From Streptomyces sp. NBC_01551 (GTDB lineage: Bacteria; Actinomycetota; Actinomycetes; Streptomycetales; Streptomycetaceae), in NCBI RefSeq assembly GCF_026339935.1, contig NZ_JAPEPX010000001.1:4645501-4709500 (forward strand): DNA of 64,000 bases, read 5' to 3'. Below, in pieces: positions 62,520 to 64,000 of the stretch. How positions within the stretch are numbered: position 1 is the stretch's first letter; the number at the start of each line of letters is the position of its first letter. Below the pieces are notes generated by a model. That model made no database searches. It had not been told where the DNA came from and saw only the letters and a program-made list of their open reading frames with translations. A program made the translations under genes and the position numbers.

Positions 62520-62909
62520 CTAGGCCTCGGGGGCGGCGGCCGGAGCCTGGTCCGCCGGGGCCTGCTGCCCGGCCGGGGCCTGCTGTCCGGCTCGGGCCTG
62601 CTGTCCCGCCTGCGCCAGGCCCTGGCGGCGGCCCTTGCGCACGCCGAAGTAGTACGCGAGCACGCCCGCGCCGAGCGCCGCCTGCAGCGCGAACAGCGCG
62701 GACTCCACCTCCCCGGACGGCGGCTCGTACAGCGGGGAGAACCACGGCTCGTAGTCCGGCTTGAGCTCGGTGATGGCCGCCTCCGCCTGCGCGTCGGCGC
62801 CCGCGAACGGCTCCTCCTTGCCCTCGCCCAGCCCCAGCGCGAGCGGGAGCACGGCCAGCGCCGCCACCAGGAGCAGCAGCAGGGTGTTGATCTTCGCGTT
62901 CCGGCTCAT
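62520..62909 (-). CDS. cbiN: Cobalt transporter accessory protein CbiN
   Basis: A 129-residue small membrane protein with two helices (about residues 8-26 and 72-92) separated by an extracytoplasmic loop ending in PWFSPLYEPPSGEVES, which matches the CbiN pattern. CbiN inserts its loop into CbiM to allow metal loading. The C-terminal 35 residues form an extra Gln/Ala/Pro-rich tail with three GQQA(P/R)A-like repeats, not part of the usual family length (about 90-100). The ATG shares one base with the cbiM stop (TGATG). Confidence 0.9.
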   Translation of the reverse strand: MSRNAKINTLLLLLVAALAVLPLALGLGEGKEEPFAGADAQAEAAITELKPDYEPWFSPLYEPPSGEVESALFALQAALGAGVLAYYFGVRKGRRQGLAQAGQQARAGQQAPAGQQAPADQAPAAAPEA

Positions 62910-63622
62910 CAGACCGCCGCCTCCTGCTGGTTCCCGGTGCGGCCGGCGTCCGCGCCGCCCGTGAGCTTCGCGACGCCGAGCCGGACCAGGTCCGACTTGC
63001 TCGACTGCATCAGCAGCCGCATCACGAGGACCGTCAGCAGGCCCTCGCTGACGGCCAGCGGGATCTGCGTGACCGCGAAGATGCCGCCGAACTTGGCGAG
63101 CGCGCCGAGGAACCCGGTCCCCGGGTCCGGGAAGGCCAGCGCGAGCTGCACCGAGGTCACGCAGTAGGTGACCAGGTCGGCGAAGAAGGCGCCGAAGAAC
63201 ACGGTCACCATCAGCGGCGCGCCGAACTTCCGCAGCAGCCGGTAGACGGCGTAGCCCGCCCACGGCCCGGCGATCGCCATGGAGAACACGTTCGCGCCGA
63301 GCGTGGTCAGCCCGCCGTGCGCCAACAGCAGCGCCTGGAACAGCAGGGTGATCGTGCCGAGCACCGCCATGATCGGCGGCCGGAACAGGATCGCGCCGAG
63401 CCCCGTTCCGGTCGGGTGCGAACAGCTGCCCGTCACGGACGGGATCTTGAGCGCGGACAGCACGAACGTGAACGCCCCGGACGCGCCGAGCAGCAGCGTG
63501 CTCTCCGGGTTGGCCTTCACCTCGCGGGTGAGGGCGCGGACGCCGTGTACGACGAACGGAGCGGACGCGGCGCCCCAGGCGACCGCGTGCAGCGGGGGCA
63601 GGAAGCCCTCGGCTATATGCAT
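62909..63622 (-). CDS. cbiM: Cobalt ECF transporter substrate-binding subunit CbiM
   Basis: A 237-residue membrane protein with about seven helices. It starts with [10 protein letters not shown], the conserved metal-binding N-terminus of CbiM (His2 and the free amino end are ligands), and has the [16 protein letters not shown] loop with a further conserved His. It captures Co2+ for uptake. It is the first gene of cbiMNQO. Its ribosome binding region GGAGAGG can pair with the following TCTCC, suggesting control of translation by the riboswitch. The C-terminal tail is soluble and poorly conserved. Confidence 0.95.
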   Translation of the reverse strand: MHIAEGFLPPLHAVAWGAASAPFVVHGVRALTREVKANPESTLLLGASGAFTFVLSALKIPSVTGSCSHPTGTGLGAILFRPPIMAVLGTITLLFQALLLAHGGLTTLGANVFSMAIAGPWAGYAVYRLLRKFGAPLMVTVFFGAFFADLVTYCVTSVQLALAFPDPGTGFLGALAKFGGIFAVTQIPLAVSEGLLTVLVMRLLMQSSKSDLVRLGVAKLTGGADAGRTGNQQEAAV

Positions 63623-63659
63623 GAGTGGGGAGACCTCTCCAGCACCTCGTGGATGGACA

Positions 63660-63845
63660 ACGCGCCCCGGCCGGTCTCCTGGCTCACGGGTGCTGATGTC
63701 CCGGCTCCGCCTTCCCGGGTTCGTACGGTCTCCCGCGCGAGCCCAGTGGCTTCCCGTAGGAGTGGAGCCGGACTTCCCGATCACAGTGGCGAGGGCCGCA
63801 CCGGTTTCCCACCGGTTTCCCGAACACCAAGGCCCGCTGACCCTA
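63660..63845 (-). promoter_or_regulatory. Cobalamin riboswitch upstream of cbiMNQO
   Basis: On the minus strand the B12-box-like AGCCAGGAGACCGGCC (63684-63669) is preceded by the conserved GAAGCCACTG (around 63744-63753), CGGGAAGGCGG, and a 5' segment GGGAA-ACC-GGTG...CGCCACTGT (about 63821-63782). This is the ordered signature of the Cbl aptamer. Downstream, GGAGAGGTCTCC around the cbiM ribosome binding site can form a small hairpin. The riboswitch would shut off cobalt uptake when cobalamin is plentiful. Confidence 0.9.
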
Positions 63846-63939
63846 GTCGGCCGGACGGACCGGTAACAACCCGCCCCAATCCCGCCCGGATGGGCGCGGT
63901 CCGCTGGCGGGTGCGCGCGGCCCCGCGCAGGGTGGGGGA

Positions 63940-64000
63940 GTGGCCGACCCCGCGCAGGACTTCGACTCTTCGGAGTACGCCGATCTGACCGCCGTCTACG
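63940..64000 (+). CDS. 5' end of a gene cut by the window edge
   Basis: A GTG at 63940 with GGTGGGGGA just upstream opens a frame that runs to the end of the window, giving the first 20 residues (starting [16 protein letters not shown]). There is too little to assign a function. It is divergent from the cobalt transporter operon, whose riboswitch lies about 95 bases away. Confidence 0.5.
   Translation, partial: MADPAQDFDSSEYADLTAVY

Noticed and set aside
61800..62745. Long N-terminal extension of CbiO reading through cbiQ
   Set aside because: The extension is the wrong frame of cbiQ; the ATPase starts at the GTG overlapping the cbiQ stop.

Overview
The window looks like a chromosomal segment from a Streptomyces species or a close relative. 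Base composition is very GC-rich with strong third-position GC bias, GTG/TTG starts are common, and many secreted or lipoprotein genes carry long Ala/Pro/Thr linkers. From memory, the order pyruvate kinase - acetate kinase - phosphotransacetylase - phosphofructokinase, followed by a GlgE-pathway cluster, resembles the S. coelicolor chromosome around SCO5423-SCO5444. I could not run an alignment to confirm this.

Layout. Positions 69-2750 hold a DUF6230 / DUF6114 / low-complexity secreted-protein trio. Positions 2844-9024 hold central carbon metabolism: pta-ackA-pyk on the minus strand and pfkA divergent from pta. Positions 9120-10843 hold an XRE-type regulator and a MerR regulator-thioredoxin pair. 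Positions 10833-21877 hold the cytoplasmic alpha-glucan (GlgE) pathway: glgE-treS-pep2-glgB on the minus strand and glgP divergent. Positions 21888-25281 hold an Lrp/AsnC regulator, a DHA2 exporter and a small secreted protein. Positions 25391-27658 encode a secreted M4 metallopeptidase. Positions 28041-44801 hold an exopolysaccharide locus of Wzx/Wzy type: initiating sugar transferase, GDP-fucose synthesis (gmd, fcl), glycosyltransferases, acyltransferase, polymerase, flippase and a chain-length regulator. It is interspersed with a large secreted LamG/DNRLRE protein, a lipoprotein and a cytidylyltransferase plus CDP-alcohol transferase. Positions 44860-46647 hold a MarR-controlled MFS exporter, and 46691-49144 the debranching enzyme glgX. 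Positions 49324-54758 form a cell-wall module: two paralogous L,D-transpeptidase lipoproteins flanking a choice-of-anchor A / SpaA-repeat surface protein. Positions 54846-60722 hold an enoyl-CoA hydratase, an anti-sigma-type ATPase, a deacetylase-like lipoprotein with a YncE-like lipoprotein, an EF-hand protein, PadR and a beta-propeller-like protein. Positions 60949-63845 hold a cobalt ECF transporter (cbiMNQO) behind a cobalamin riboswitch. The window ends inside a new gene.

How the genes fit together. Glycolytic and acetate-overflow enzymes sit next to the route that converts trehalose/maltose through maltose-1-phosphate to alpha-glucan (TreS, Pep2, GlgE, GlgB), with GlgP and GlgX for breakdown. 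Several operons are tightly coupled by 4-base GTGA/ATGA start-stop overlaps. The most interesting items are: the possible L,D-transpeptidase/SpaA surface module; a chain-length regulator whose kinase domain has lost its nucleotide-binding residues; a NodB-like protein with a changed first metal motif; two promoter/operator architectures predicting leaderless mRNAs (MerR and MarR loci); a 168-bp MITE directly upstream of a gene; and a repeat array between treS and pep2. No rRNA, tRNA, CRISPR array, complete insertion sequence or prophage was seen.
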